Below are positions 28,206 through 37,423 of a stretch of DNA of 64,000 bases, piece by piece (position 1 is the stretch's first letter; the number at the start of each line of letters is the position of its first letter). The notes beneath the pieces are model-generated. The model saw only the letters and a list, made by a program, of their open reading frames with translations, was not told where the DNA came from and searched no databases. The DNA is taken from contig NZ_LJAL01000002.1 in assembly GCF_001419985.1 (NCBI RefSeq), positions 372,001 to 436,000 on the forward strand, in the 5' to 3' direction. The DNA is from Loktanella sp. 5RATIMAR09 (GTDB lineage Bacteria; Pseudomonadota; Alphaproteobacteria; Rhodobacterales; Rhodobacteraceae). The position numbers and the translations under genes were made by a program.

Positions 28206-29557
28206 TGGTGCTGCCGCCCAAACCCACATCGCGACCTGAAAAGGTGTCGCTGTGGCGTTACATGCGCCTGTTCCGCAAGGATATTCTGTCGGCACAGCCG
28301 GCAAAGCTTTACCGCGCGTGGATGGCTGAATTCCGCACGCCGTTCTTTCGCAGCTATCTGGTCAACGATCCCGACCTCGTGAAAGAGGTGTTGGTGCGCA
28401 ATCCCGATGCCTTTCCCAAATCCGACCGCATTGGTGCGGGCCTGCGGCCCTTGCTGGGTGACAGTGTCTTTCTGACGAATGGGGATACGTGGAAGCGCCA
28501 GCGCCGCATCATTGACCCTGCGTTCGCGGGCGGGCGGTTGCGCGATACCTATCCGGGTATATGCGATGCGGCTGATGCTGGTGTGGTGCGGCTTGCAGGC
28601 CTGCCGCCAGAGGTGCCACAAGAGATCGAGGCGATCACAAGCCATATCGCGGCCGATGTGATTTTTCGCACGCTGTTTTCGATCCCGATCGAGGACGAGA
28701 CCGCGCAAGAGGTGTTTCATGCGTTTCGCGCCTATCAACGCACGCAGCCAATCCTGAACCTTGCGGCCTTTGTGCGTGGCCCCGCATGGATGCCGCGGTT
28801 TTTCCGCCCTGAAACGCGGCGTCACGCTCGGCACATTCGCTTGTTGATTACAAAGCTGGTCCAAGACCGCCTTGACCTGATTGCGGCAGGCGAGGCGCCG
28901 GATGATCTGGCGACAAAGATTCTGACGACCAAGGATCCCGTGACGGGCGACGTGTTCTCGCGAGACGAGATGATTGATCAGGTCGCAATCTTCTTTTTGG
29001 CAGGGCACGAAACCAGTGCGGCGGTACTGGCTTGGGCGCTCTATCTTTTGGCGTTGTATCCTGACTGGCAAGACAGGCTGCATGCTGAGGCGGTCGGTTT
29101 TGACGGAGCATTCGCCGACCTGTCGAAACTGAAACAGACCCGTGATGTGTTCCGCGAGACGCTGCGCCTTTACCCGGCGGTGCCAATGATGGTGCGCGAA
29201 GCAGCTGAGACGCAAGAATTCCGTGGCCGTACGATCAAACGCGGCGCGCAGATTGTCCTGTCGCCTTGGCACCTGCACCGGCACACGCGGCTATGGGACA
29301 ATCCGGATGCCTTTGACCCCGCACGATGGGACACCGAGAACGGCAAGGCCTCCGCGCGCGATGCCTATATGCCGTTCTCGGCAGGACCGCGGATTTGCTC
29401 TGGGGCGGGGTTTGCCCTGATCGAAGGGGTCGTGGTTCTGGCGCGGTTACTGAAGACCTATGAGTTTTCAACGGTCGAAGGACGCGTTCCTGTGCCCGTG
29501 GCCCATTTGACAGTCCGTTCGACAGCAGGAATCTGGCTGCGAATCAGGTCGCGGTAA
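28205..29557 (+). CDS. Cytochrome P450
   Basis: A 450-residue P450 monooxygenase. The I-helix AGHETSA oxygen-binding motif, the K-helix ETLRLYP (ExxR) and the haem loop FSAGPRICSG with ligand Cys398 are intact. There is no signal peptide or N-terminal anchor of note. Sequence style resembles bacterial P450s close to the CYP4/CYP102 side, which often hydroxylate fatty acids or terpenoids, but no substrate can be stated. No ferredoxin or reductase gene adjoins it; its coupling to the lipase-like gene suggests a lipid-derived substrate. Confidence 0.93.
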   Translation: MVLPPKPTSRPEKVSLWRYMRLFRKDILSAQPAKLYRAWMAEFRTPFFRSYLVNDPDLVKEVLVRNPDAFPKSDRIGAGLRPLLGDSVFLTNGDTWKRQRRIIDPAFAGGRLRDTYPGICDAADAGVVRLAGLPPEVPQEIEAITSHIAADVIFRTLFSIPIEDETAQEVFHAFRAYQRTQPILNLAAFVRGPAWMPRFFRPETRRHARHIRLLITKLVQDRLDLIAAGEAPDDLATKILTTKDPVTGDVFSRDEMIDQVAIFFLAGHETSAAVLAWALYLLALYPDWQDRLHAEAVGFDGAFADLSKLKQTRDVFRETLRLYPAVPMMVREAAETQEFRGRTIKRGAQIVLSPWHLHRHTRLWDNPDAFDPARWDTENGKASARDAYMPFSAGPRICSGAGFALIEGVVVLARLLKTYEFSTVEGRVPVPVAHLTVRSTAGIWLRIRSR

Positions 29558-29580
29558 GGCCTTACTGTTGCGGTTATGCT

Positions 29581-29610
29581 GACAAAACTGGCAAATCTGG
29601 CGGTTTTGTC
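29581..29610 (+). terminator. Hairpin after the P450 gene
   Basis: GACAAAAC pairs perfectly with GTTTTGTC across a 14-base loop, 23 bases past the P450 stop. The T run after it is broken (GGTATTTTG), so it may be a weak terminator. Confidence 0.4.
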
Positions 29611-29802
29611 GGTATTTTGACCAGGGATTATGGCGTAATGAGTAACAGGTTAATGCCGCGAAAATCATAAGAACATAATAATAACAATGACTTAATATAT
29701 GTTATCGAAATATGGCACTTGAACGGACATTTGCCCTGTTGTCTACATTGTGCCATTCTTACTTTAACAAAGTGTGTAGCTTTAAAGAGGGGGCTCGATC
29801 TC

Positions 29803-30048
29803 ATGACAATTTCGCTGCCAGGTTCGTCAAGAAAAGGTCTTACTGGCCTGTTTAAGCGTAATGATGATACTGCTGCAAAGCGCCCGGCTGCGAAAAAGCA
29901 GCTTGATGGCACACAACTTGCCAAGCTGTTTGACAAGCAGGCCCGCACGGCAAAGCCGGTCAAGCCAGCAAAGCTGAGCGAGGGCGAGCTGGACGCAAGC
30001 GCACAACTTTCCAGCCTGCGTGGTGCGCTCTATTCTTCCAAGTCCTAA
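29803..30048 (+). CDS. Small basic protein, unknown
   Basis: An 81-residue lysine-rich protein, MTISLPGSSRKGLTGLFKRN onward, with a hydrophilic, probably disordered middle (KRPAAKKQ, AKPVKPAKL) and no membrane segment. An AAAGAGGGGG ribosome site lies about 10 bases upstream and an AT-rich promoter-like region precedes it. I do not recognise a family. It is convergent with the RHH gene, its stop overlapping by four bases. Good ribosome site and codon use make it a likely real gene. Confidence 0.6.
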   Translation: MTISLPGSSRKGLTGLFKRNDDTAAKRPAAKKQLDGTQLAKLFDKQARTAKPVKPAKLSEGELDASAQLSSLRGALYSSKS

Positions 30049-30269
30049 GTTTGTTTGAGCGCACGCTCGAGCACGAAAATCCGTATCGCTGAAGCAAGCC
30101 CGAGATCACCTCGGGCTTCGTCTATTTTAGCGGCCAGTCCGTTGATGGTATCACCGTCTTCATCCGCATAACGGCGGAACGCATCCCAGAAGATATCTTC
30201 CAGCGACACACTTGTGCGGTGTCCGCGCAAGGTCAAAGACCGCTTCACAGGACGCCGGTGATCCATCAT
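30045..30269 (-). CDS. Ribbon-helix-helix domain protein
   Basis: A 74-residue protein with the RHH_4-type pattern: RPVKRSLTLRGHRTSVSLED supplies the beta strand and first helix, and DTINGLAAKIDEARGD the second. Such proteins bind DNA as dimers, but this subgroup is uncharacterised. It overlaps the DUF4169 gene by four bases and follows fumC in the same transcript, an arrangement suggesting shared regulation of a central metabolic gene. Confidence 0.8.
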   Translation of the reverse strand: MMDHRRPVKRSLTLRGHRTSVSLEDIFWDAFRRYADEDGDTINGLAAKIDEARGDLGLASAIRIFVLERALKQT

Positions 30270-30442
30270 TCGTCTTCGAACTTCAGTTGCGAAAGCCTGT
30301 CGCTGGCCTGTTTTGCGCGGGTCGCGTCCAGCACCTTTTCGGCCTTGGTGCGCCCAAAGCGGACGGCATTTTCGTCCGCTTTGGCCTTGGCCTCGGCCCG
30401 CGATTTTACCTTACGCGCCTGATTGAGGTTGATTGGCTTCAT
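30266..30442 (-). CDS. DUF4169 small protein
   Basis: A 58-residue, highly charged, helical protein beginning [20 protein letters not shown] and ending [10 protein letters not shown]. The NLNQARK start and the [16 protein letters not shown] middle mark DUF4169, a short alphaproteobacterial family of unknown role. Its ATG overlaps the fumC stop and its stop overlaps the RHH start, both as ATGA, so the three are translationally coupled. It was found by reading the minus strand between those genes. Confidence 0.85.
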   Translation of the reverse strand: MKPINLNQARKVKSRAEAKAKADENAVRFGRTKAEKVLDATRAKQASDRLSQLKFEDE

Positions 30443-31830
30443 TTGGGGCCGATCATGTCCTCGGGGCGTACCACCTTGTCGAACGTTGCCTCGTCCACAA
30501 AGCCCAGCTTGATCGCTTCTTCCTTGAGCGTCGTGCCGTTCTTGTGCGCGGTCTTGGCGACCGTCGTGGCATTGTCATAGCCGATGGTGGGGGCCAGTGC
30601 CGTGACCAGCATCAGCGATTCCCGCATCAGTTTTTCGATCCGTGTCCGGTCTGCGCGGATGCCCACAACGCAGTTATCGGTAAATGTAACCGATGCATCG
30701 CCCAAAAGCTGCATGGATTGTAAGACGTTATAAGCCATCATTGGTTTCATGACGTTCAATTCGAAATGCCCCTGCGAGCCTGCGAAACCAACAGCGGCGT
30801 CATTGCCCATCACATGCGCGCAAACCTGCGTCAGTGCTTCGACCTGCGTGGGGTTCACTTTGCCAGGCATGATGGATGAGCCGGGCTCGTTTTCCGGCAA
30901 CATCAGCTCGCCCAGACCGCAGCGGGGGCCGGACCCCAGCATGCGGATGTCTGCTGCGATTTTGTAAAGGCTAACGGCCACGGTTTTCAGCGCGCCTGAC
31001 ATTTCGACCAAGGCGTCATGGGCGGCAAGGGCTTCGAACTTGTTCGGGGCTGTCACGAAGGGCAGGCCGGTGATCTCGGCCATATGCGCGGCCACGGTTT
31101 CGCCCCAGCCTTTGGGTGTGTTTAGGCCGGTGCCCACGGCGGTCCCGCCTTGTGCCAGCTCATAGATCGCGGGCAGGGCGGCTTTGATCCGGCGGATGCC
31201 CATCGCGACCTGATGAACATAGCCTGAAAATTCCTGACCCAAGGTCAGTGGTGTCGCGTCCATCGTATGGGTGCGGCCGATCTTGATGATATCGTCGAAT
31301 TCGGCCTGCTTGGCCACCAATGCGGCGTGCAGTTTTGCAAGACCCGGCAACAGCACATCATGCGCGGTCATCGCAACTGCGATATGCATGGCGGTCGGGA
31401 AGGTGTCGTTGGACGACTGACCCATATTGCAGTGATCGTTCGGGTGTACGGGGTCTTTCGATCCGATCACACCGCCCAGCATCTCAATCGCGCGGTTTGA
31501 AATCACCTCATTGGCGTTCATGTTCGATTGCGTGCCCGATCCGGTCTGCCACACCACCAGCGGAAAATGATCATCCAGTTTGCCGGCCACCACTTCGGCG
31601 GCGGCCGCGATGATCGCATCGGCAAGCGCGGCGTCCAGTTTGCCGCGCTCTTTGTTGGCCATGGCACAGGCCTGTTTGATCACACCCAACCCGCGCACGA
31701 TCGCCACTGGCTGTTTCTCCCAGCCGATGGGGAAATTCATGATTGAACGCTGTGTCTGCGCGCCCCAATAGCGGTCGCTGGGAACCTCCAGCGGGCCAAA
31801 GCTGTCGGTTTCTGTACGTGTATCGGTCAT
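30439..31830 (-). CDS. fumC: Class II fumarate hydratase
   Basis: A 463-residue iron-independent fumarase converting fumarate to malate in the TCA cycle. The family signature [13 protein letters not shown] and substrate residues in the [14 protein letters not shown] and [18 protein letters not shown] segments are present. AAGGGGA precedes the ATG. It follows sspB by 85 bases and is followed without gap by DUF4169 and the RHH gene. Confidence 0.97.
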   Translation of the reverse strand: MTDTRTETDSFGPLEVPSDRYWGAQTQRSIMNFPIGWEKQPVAIVRGLGVIKQACAMANKERGKLDAALADAIIAAAAEVVAGKLDDHFPLVVWQTGSGTQSNMNANEVISNRAIEMLGGVIGSKDPVHPNDHCNMGQSSNDTFPTAMHIAVAMTAHDVLLPGLAKLHAALVAKQAEFDDIIKIGRTHTMDATPLTLGQEFSGYVHQVAMGIRRIKAALPAIYELAQGGTAVGTGLNTPKGWGETVAAHMAEITGLPFVTAPNKFEALAAHDALVEMSGALKTVAVSLYKIAADIRMLGSGPRCGLGELMLPENEPGSSIMPGKVNPTQVEALTQVCAHVMGNDAAVGFAGSQGHFELNVMKPMMAYNVLQSMQLLGDASVTFTDNCVVGIRADRTRIEKLMRESLMLVTALAPTIGYDNATTVAKTAHKNGTTLKEEAIKLGFVDEATFDKVVRPEDMIGPK

Positions 31831-31915
31831 GATGTTCCCCTTAGGCTTTTCGCCTTTGACCTATAGGCAGCGGGGGGCGTTTGCGCAATATCGCATCACC
31901 ACCAAGGGCGTGGGA

Positions 31916-32386
31916 TTACTTGCGAAATTGATCGAGGCTGACGACTTCGGCCTCTTTGGGCGCTTTGTCATCTTCGGGTTCGACCATCTCGTCCATCGGG
32001 GCCTCTGCCACCTCATCGGTCGTGTCGTCTTCGTTCTGCGTCTCGAACCGCAGGCCGAATTCGACTGACGGGTCCACGAAGGTCTTGATCGCATCATAGG
32101 GGATATAAAGCGTCTCGGGGTTGTCGCCAAAGTTCAACGTGATCGTAAAGCCTTCGTCAGTGACTTCCAGATTGTCAAACCAGTGCTGGATCACCACCGT
32201 CATCTCACCGGGATAGCGGTCAGACAGCCAATCGGCGATTTCCACGTCCGGGTGCATGGTGTCAAAGGTGATGAAGAAATGGTGCTCACCCGGGAGCCCC
32301 CGTTTCTGCACGTCTGTCAAGACCTCTTGGATCAACCCGCGCATCGCGCGGTGCATCAGATTCCCATAGTCGATAGTGGTCGTCAC
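31916..32386 (-). CDS. sspB: SspB-family ClpXP adaptor
   Basis: A 156-residue alphaproteobacterial SspB. The N-terminal Sm-like domain (HFFITFDTMHPDVEIADWL to VIQHWFDNL) binds tmRNA-tagged proteins and the C-terminal tail, acidic then VVSLDQFRK, matches the ClpX-tethering peptide. It starts with GTG behind AAGGAGAG. The ssrA gene whose tag it should recognise is only 2.1 kb away at about 34450-34775. Confidence 0.92.
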   Translation of the reverse strand: MTTTIDYGNLMHRAMRGLIQEVLTDVQKRGLPGEHHFFITFDTMHPDVEIADWLSDRYPGEMTVVIQHWFDNLEVTDEGFTITLNFGDNPETLYIPYDAIKTFVDPSVEFGLRFETQNEDDTTDEVAEAPMDEMVEPEDDKAPKEAEVVSLDQFRK

Positions 32387-32452
32387 GGCTGTGCTCTCCT
32401 TGCGGTCCTGCCGCTAGCATAGGGGATTCGAGGCGGGTTGAAAGGGGGGCTG

Positions 32453-33706
32453 TCAGATCGTGCCGGTGATACGTGCCGCAACAAGGCTGAGTGCCGCCGA
32501 AACAAGCAAAACCAGCGGCAGCGGCCAGTGACGCCAGAGCAAAAGTAAGCCCGTTATCGCAGCAAGGCCAAGTGCAAGAGGTTGCAACGTGTTCAGTACA
32601 GGCCAGATAAACTGCAAAGGGCCAAGAAAGACTGTATCAACCTGACCGAAAAATACATGCAGCGCGAACCAGAGTGACAGATTGGCAATCACCCCGACGA
32701 CCGCCGCCGTAATCGCGGCCAGCGCGCCGCGCAAACGTGGCCGCCCGTCTAGCCAGTCAATCAGTGGCGCACCTGCGAAGATCCAGATAAAGCAGGGCAC
32801 AAACGTCACCCAAAGCGTCAACGCGCCCGCCAGAAGCGCCATCGCCACACCGCCTTGGGTCATGCCCGCGATCATGCCCACAAATTGCGTCACAAGGATC
32901 AGCGGCCCCGGCGTTGTTTCTGCCAGCCCCAAAGCATCCATCATTTGCGGTGTGCTGAGCCAGCCGTAGGACACCACCACCTCTTGGGTCATATAGGCGA
33001 GCACGGCATAGGCCCCGCCGAATGTCACCACCGCAAGGGTCGAGAAGAAGACACCGACATCCAGAAGAAACGCGTTGCCTGACAGGGCAATCAGGCCAAA
33101 GGGTGCTGCCCAGATCAAACCGCCGATGATGAACACCGAAAAGCTTGTGCGTAAGCTGCCGGAACGGATGGTGGGCTGTGTGACGGCATCGTCCTGGCAC
33201 AACGCGCCGATCAATGCAGCAACGGCGATAACCAGGGGAAAGGGCAGGGCAAAGAAGAACAGTGCGACAAAAGCTGCAACAGCAAGAAAGAGATGCGCCC
33301 TCTTGATAAGCGCCCGCCGCGCAATTTTCAAAAGTGCTTCGATCACGATGATCACAACGATCGCTTTGACGCCCAAGAACAGTGCCTGCACGACCGGCAG
33401 GTTTCCATAAGCCCCGTAAGCCAGCGCGAGGACCGCGATCACCAGCGCACCGGGCAACACGAAAAGCCCGCCACCGATGAGCCCGCCAACTATTCCCTGA
33501 CGTTTCCATCCGGCATAGGTGGCCAGCTGCATCGCCTCAGGCCCCGGCAGCAACATGCAGAAAGAAAGCGCACGCAGGAATTGCTCTTCGCTGAGCCAGT
33601 CGCGTTTTTCGACCAGTTCTTTGTGCATCAGGGCGATTTGCGCGGCAGGTCCCCCAAAAGACATCAGGCCGATGCGCCCGAAGACAGCGATAAGCTCAGA
33701 GGTCAT
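32453..33706 (-). CDS. chrA: Chromate transporter ChrA, two-domain
   Basis: A 417-residue membrane protein made of two homologous halves, each with the CHR signature: FGRIGLMSFGGPAAQIALM with SFCMLLPGPEAMQLATYAGW in the first, and VVTFGGAYAVLAYMTQ with LAETTPGPLILVTQFVGM in the second. Family members efflux chromate, or act on sulfate-like anions. Start at ATG 33706; a longer form from 33730 would overlap the upstream gene's end. It follows the DUF1194 gene by 16 bases. Confidence 0.93.
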   Translation of the reverse strand: MTSELIAVFGRIGLMSFGGPAAQIALMHKELVEKRDWLSEEQFLRALSFCMLLPGPEAMQLATYAGWKRQGIVGGLIGGGLFVLPGALVIAVLALAYGAYGNLPVVQALFLGVKAIVVIIVIEALLKIARRALIKRAHLFLAVAAFVALFFFALPFPLVIAVAALIGALCQDDAVTQPTIRSGSLRTSFSVFIIGGLIWAAPFGLIALSGNAFLLDVGVFFSTLAVVTFGGAYAVLAYMTQEVVVSYGWLSTPQMMDALGLAETTPGPLILVTQFVGMIAGMTQGGVAMALLAGALTLWVTFVPCFIWIFAGAPLIDWLDGRPRLRGALAAITAAVVGVIANLSLWFALHVFFGQVDTVFLGPLQFIWPVLNTLQPLALGLAAITGLLLLWRHWPLPLVLLVSAALSLVAARITGTI

Positions 33707-33722
33707 GTGCGCGGGTCCACCC

Positions 33723-34373
33723 CTAGCCAAAAATACGGCTGATTTCGCGCAGGATCTTGGCGCGGATCGTTGCGGGGTATTCGCGGTGGGTGCGTGCGGT
33801 CATGACAAATCCGTCGCGGGTAATCACGGCACCGCGAAAGAAATTTGTGATCGCGAGCCCCATGGATTCAATCGCAATTGCGTTGATTGTCACGCCCGCA
33901 CGTTCGGCGGCGCTGCGTGCGGCGCGCACGTCAGAGCCACCGTTCGGTGTGCCATCACCCGAGATGTCAATCACCTTGCGGGCGCAATTGGGCACCTGAT
34001 CAAAGAGCCGCAGAGAAAATAAAACCGCTTCGGCAGGGGCGGTATCAGACAGGATAAACGCGCGTTCCATCGTCCGCGCCTTCTGGGCGAAACTCTCGAC
34101 ATCCAAGGCGGTGCGCATCTGGGTCCAAGGGAGCGATACTGTTTGCCGGTCAACACCGGACCATTGGACGACCGTCAGATAATTCTCTCCGGCCACCATT
34201 ATCTCCACAATCTCCGGGTCGCGCAGGGCGTCGGCCAGCCCGTCGGTTTGCAGCCGGTATTCGGCGCTGTCGATCGAATTCGAGACATCCATCGTCAGGA
34301 TCAGTGCGGTCTCGCAAGCCTGTGCTGTGACGGGCAGGGTGGATATAAGGGATGCAAAAACAAAACGGAGCAT
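33723..34373 (-). CDS. DUF1194 protein, secreted vWA-like
   Basis: A protein of about 216 residues with a cleavable signal peptide (MLRFVFASLISTLPVTAQA) and a von Willebrand A-like fold: the MIDAS start LTMDVSNSID (DxSxS) and VIDISGDGTPNGGSD are visible. DUF1194 proteins are periplasmic and uncharacterised. The ATG at 34373 gives the signal peptide but lacks a good ribosome site; an alternative TTG at 34409 would add 12 residues. Probably co-transcribed with chrA, though no functional link is known. Confidence 0.75.
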   Translation of the reverse strand: MLRFVFASLISTLPVTAQACETALILTMDVSNSIDSAEYRLQTDGLADALRDPEIVEIMVAGENYLTVVQWSGVDRQTVSLPWTQMRTALDVESFAQKARTMERAFILSDTAPAEAVLFSLRLFDQVPNCARKVIDISGDGTPNGGSDVRAARSAAERAGVTINAIAIESMGLAITNFFRGAVITRDGFVMTARTHREYPATIRAKILREISRIFG

Positions 34374-34449
34374 AAAAGGGATGGTGCGCAGAGCCACCCG
34401 TCTTTGCAAGTGACAAGATCGCGCAGCGGCGGGTAAATAGGGGGGGAAG

Positions 34450-34775
34450 GTGCAGGTTTCTGTTGCCAGGTACCTGCGGACCCCGCCTATGGTCGCAAAA
34501 CCATAGGGCTTAAGGTTTCGATATTAGGCACAGCTTACGCTGCGACTGCCATCGGTGCTTTGTTGTCATTTGCAACTAGCTTTGTTGTACCGATAACGGT
34601 GGTAACTCACCGGGACAAAGCAAAACCCCTTTAGACGTTCGTCGATCCTATTTCGTCCCCATTGCTGCCAAATGAGCAGGTTTTGGTGGAGACGCCGGGT
34701 ACCGCCCCCGGGTCCGATCCGCTTATTACGAGCGCGTTTATGTCCATAGTCCCGAAGGACACCCCATAAGTAGGG
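34450..34775 (-). ncRNA. ssrA: Transfer-messenger RNA, two-piece permuted form
   Basis: The minus strand encodes a circularly permuted tmRNA, as in other alphaproteobacteria. First comes the acceptor piece, ending in a T arm and GTCTCCACCA (CCA at 34684-34686); a short spacer (34661-34683) is removed; then the coding piece starts GGGGACGAAATAGG at 34660. GGGGACG pairs with CGTCTCC to form the acceptor stem. The tag frame at about 34535-34573 reads ANDNKAPMAVAA then TAA. A CCTATGGT/ACCATAGG stem and other helices follow. The outer ends are estimates, good to about 20 bases. Confidence 0.93.
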
Positions 34776-35178
34776 CTTGGACGGGCTCTGCGCAAGGGGT
34801 GCCGGATGCGGATCGTCGGTCGTTCGTCCGGCAAGCTACGGTACAGGCTTTACCTCAATGACGGACAGATGATTCCCAAAACGGAAATGCGGTCGTCCGC
34901 GCATAAAGTTCTGCGGCACGCGACCAAGGCGTCCGTCAGATTGACCAGATGGGCGCAATTGCACGAAGCGCCCGCTGGCTTGTGCATCAATGCGCGTGAG
35001 AACGCACAAGATATGTTGAGAAGAGCGCCGCTGGTTTAGGCCGTGCCGTGAACCACCTCGCAGTGGCGTCTTGCATTCCCGTCAATGCTGTGTTTCGTTT
35101 TCAACTCTGAAAGCTGACGCGGGCTCTGCCCGAACGCATCAGATGACAAATCACCATGAAGGTGCCCAGGGAGGAACT
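34776..35178. other. Gap between ssrA and ugpB
   Basis: About 400 bases that must hold the ssrA promoter (minus strand) and the ugp promoter (plus strand). A 77-codon plus-strand frame at 34806-35039 has no ribosome site or similarity and is probably not a gene. A weak Pho-box-like repeat, ATGACGG-N4-ATGATTC, is seen at 34859-34876. Confidence 0.4.
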
Positions 35179-36489
35179 ATGAAAAAGTCAATGATCGGCG
35201 CGCTCGCCGTATCCACAATGCTGACGCCGGTTGCTGCGTCTGCGCAAACAGAAATCCAGTTTTGGCACGCGTTTACAGGCCGCCTTGGCGAATTGGTCGC
35301 GGCGCAAGTCGAAGAATTCAACGCAAGCCAAAGCGATTACGTTGTCGTGCAAAGTCACAAAGGCAACTACTCGGAAACACTGAACGCCGGCATTGCGGCG
35401 TTCCGCGCGGGCGAACAGCCACATATTCTTATGGTGTTCGAAGTCGGCACAGCCACAATGATGGCGGCCCAAGGTGCAGTGCGCCCCGCATATGAAGTCA
35501 TGGCCCAAAGCGGTGGGTCGCTTGATCAAGACGCTTATATCGGTGCTGTCAAAGGCTATTATACATCTACCGAAGGCGACATGCTGTCCTTGCCATTCAA
35601 CGCCTCGACGCCTGTCTTGTGGGTCAACCGTGATGCGATGGCAGCGGCTGGCGTTGATCCTGACACTGATCTGTCCACATGGCAAAACGTCGATGCGGTA
35701 CTGACGGCGCTTCAGGAAGGCGGAGAGGATTGCCCTTTGGTCACCGCTTGGCAAAGCTGGATCCATCTGGAAAACTTCTCGGCCTATCATGACGTTCCGT
35801 TTGCATCCCAAGACAACGGGTTTGCGGGTTTGGACACGGAACTGATGCTGAACGGCGAAGCGCAGATCGCGCATCTGACGGCTATGGGCCAGTGGGCGCA
35901 GGACGGTAAATTCATCTATACCGGGCGTCGCAATGAAGGTGGTGCGAACTTCCGTTCTGGCGAATGCGCGTTGTTCACTGAAAGCTCGGCAGGGTATGCA
36001 GGGATCACCGCAGAGGCCGAATTCGACTTCGATGTGCGTCCGCTTCCTTACTGGGAAGGCGTTGGCAACGCGCCACAGAATACGATCATCGGTGGGGCCT
36101 CTTTGTGGGTCATGGAAGGCCATGAAGCCGATGAATATATGGGCGCCGGCGCGTTTCTGAACTTCCTGTCGTCTTCGGACGTGCAAGCCAAGTGGCACCA
36201 GGACACGGGCTATTTGCCGATCACAGCCGAAGCGAGCGCCGCAACCGCAGCTTCCGGGTTCTATGAAGCAAACCCCGGAACAGACATTGCGGTGATCCAG
36301 ATGACCGCAAACGAGCCGACAGCCAATTCCAAAGGCATCCGTCTTGGGTCGTTTGACCAGATTCGCGGTATCATCGACGAAGAGCTCGAAGCGATCTGGG
36401 CCGGTGACAAATCCGCCCAAGAGGCGATGGACAGTGCCAAAGAGCGTGGCGACGCGTTGCTGCGCCGTTTTGAAGCTGCGAACCGCTAG
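35179..36489 (+). CDS. ugpB: Glycerol-3-phosphate binding protein of an ABC transporter
   Basis: A 436-residue periplasmic binding protein with signal peptide MKKSMIGALAVSTMLTPVAASAQ. IQFWHAFTGRLGELVAAQVEEFN, GNYSETLNAGIAAFRAGEQPHILMVFEVGTATMMA and YEV match UgpB, which captures sn-glycerol-3-phosphate and its diesters. The start at 35179 has GGAGG five bases upstream; frames extending to 35071 are ignored. It leads ugpBAEC. A GC-rich hairpin follows its stop. Confidence 0.92.
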   Translation: MKKSMIGALAVSTMLTPVAASAQTEIQFWHAFTGRLGELVAAQVEEFNASQSDYVVVQSHKGNYSETLNAGIAAFRAGEQPHILMVFEVGTATMMAAQGAVRPAYEVMAQSGGSLDQDAYIGAVKGYYTSTEGDMLSLPFNASTPVLWVNRDAMAAAGVDPDTDLSTWQNVDAVLTALQEGGEDCPLVTAWQSWIHLENFSAYHDVPFASQDNGFAGLDTELMLNGEAQIAHLTAMGQWAQDGKFIYTGRRNEGGANFRSGECALFTESSAGYAGITAEAEFDFDVRPLPYWEGVGNAPQNTIIGGASLWVMEGHEADEYMGAGAFLNFLSSSDVQAKWHQDTGYLPITAEASAATAASGFYEANPGTDIAVIQMTANEPTANSKGIRLGSFDQIRGIIDEELEAIWAGDKSAQEAMDSAKERGDALLRRFEAANR

Positions 36490-36497
36490 GTTCTAAA

Positions 36498-36523
36498 CGG
36501 CAGGCCCCGCAGGGGGCCTGCCG
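36498..36523 (+). promoter_or_regulatory. Intercistronic hairpin between ugpB and ugpA
   Basis: An 11-bp perfect stem, CGGCAGGCCCC with GGGGCCTGCCG around GCAG, lies 9 bases after ugpB with no T run. In this position such stems usually protect the 3' end of the binding-protein message, so that it is more abundant than the permease part. Confidence 0.65.
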
Positions 36524-36541
36524 ATTGCAGGCGGGGGGACC

Positions 36542-37423
36542 ATGGAAAAACGCGTCATATTTCGGGGCTGGTTACTGCCCGCATTGCTGATTGCACCGCA
36601 GGTTTTGATTTCTGCGGTCTTCTTTTTCTATCCGGCGGGTCAGGCGATCTGGCAGTCGCTGTTCATTCCCGACCCCTTTGGCCTGTCATCGCAATTCGTC
36701 GGCCTTGGCAATTTTGAATTTCTGTTGAGCGACAGGTTTTACCGCGCCTCCTTTGCGACAACGGCGGTGTTTTCCATCCTTGTGACACTGTGCTCGATGA
36801 TCCCCGCCCTTTTCCTTGCCGTGATCGCGGACCGCTTGATCAAAGGGTCAGGCGTTTACCGCACGATGTTGATTTGGCCCTATGCCGTCGCTCCTGCAAT
36901 CGCGGGGGTGCTTTGGCTGTTTATGTTCAATACCCGTGTGGGTGTTGTGTCGTGGTACCTTGGCACCCTTGGCTATGACTGGAACCATGTGCTCAACGGG
37001 GGCGAGGCGATGGGACTTGTTGTTGTCGCATCCGCTTGGGGGCGGATCAGCTATAATTTCCTGTTCTTTTTTGCCGCACTGCAGGCTGTGCCCCGCTCGG
37101 TGATCGAAGCCGCAGCTATTGATGGTGCACGGTTCTGGAAACGGTTCTGGACGATCGTTCTGCCACTATTGTCACCAACGACGTTCTTTTTGTTGGTCGT
37201 GAACGTGGTCTATTCCTTCTTCGAAACCTTTGGCGTGATCCACACGATCACCTCTGGCGGACCGCAACAATCAACAACGATCCTTGTTTACAAGGTCTTC
37301 TCGGACGGCTTCGTCGGGCAGGATCTGGGTTCATCCTCGGCGCAATCTGTGATCCTGCTCGTGGTTGTGGGCCTGTTGACGATCATCCAGTTCAAGTTTG
37401 TCGAAAAGCGGGTGCATTACTGA
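36542..37423 (+). CDS. ugpA: Glycerol-3-phosphate ABC transporter permease UgpA
   Basis: A 293-residue inner-membrane permease with six helices and the EAA loop [25 protein letters not shown] that contacts the ATPase. The start [20 protein letters not shown] and the Ugp-like [19 protein letters not shown] segment support the assignment. Its stop overlaps the ugpE ATG (TGATG). Confidence 0.92.
   Translation: MEKRVIFRGWLLPALLIAPQVLISAVFFFYPAGQAIWQSLFIPDPFGLSSQFVGLGNFEFLLSDRFYRASFATTAVFSILVTLCSMIPALFLAVIADRLIKGSGVYRTMLIWPYAVAPAIAGVLWLFMFNTRVGVVSWYLGTLGYDWNHVLNGGEAMGLVVVASAWGRISYNFLFFFAALQAVPRSVIEAAAIDGARFWKRFWTIVLPLLSPTTFFLLVVNVVYSFFETFGVIHTITSGGPQQSTTILVYKVFSDGFVGQDLGSSSAQSVILLVVVGLLTIIQFKFVEKRVHY

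Noticed and set aside
34806-35039. 77-codon plus-strand frame between ssrA and ugpB
   Set aside because: No ribosome site, no similarity, and it overlaps the region expected to hold promoters.
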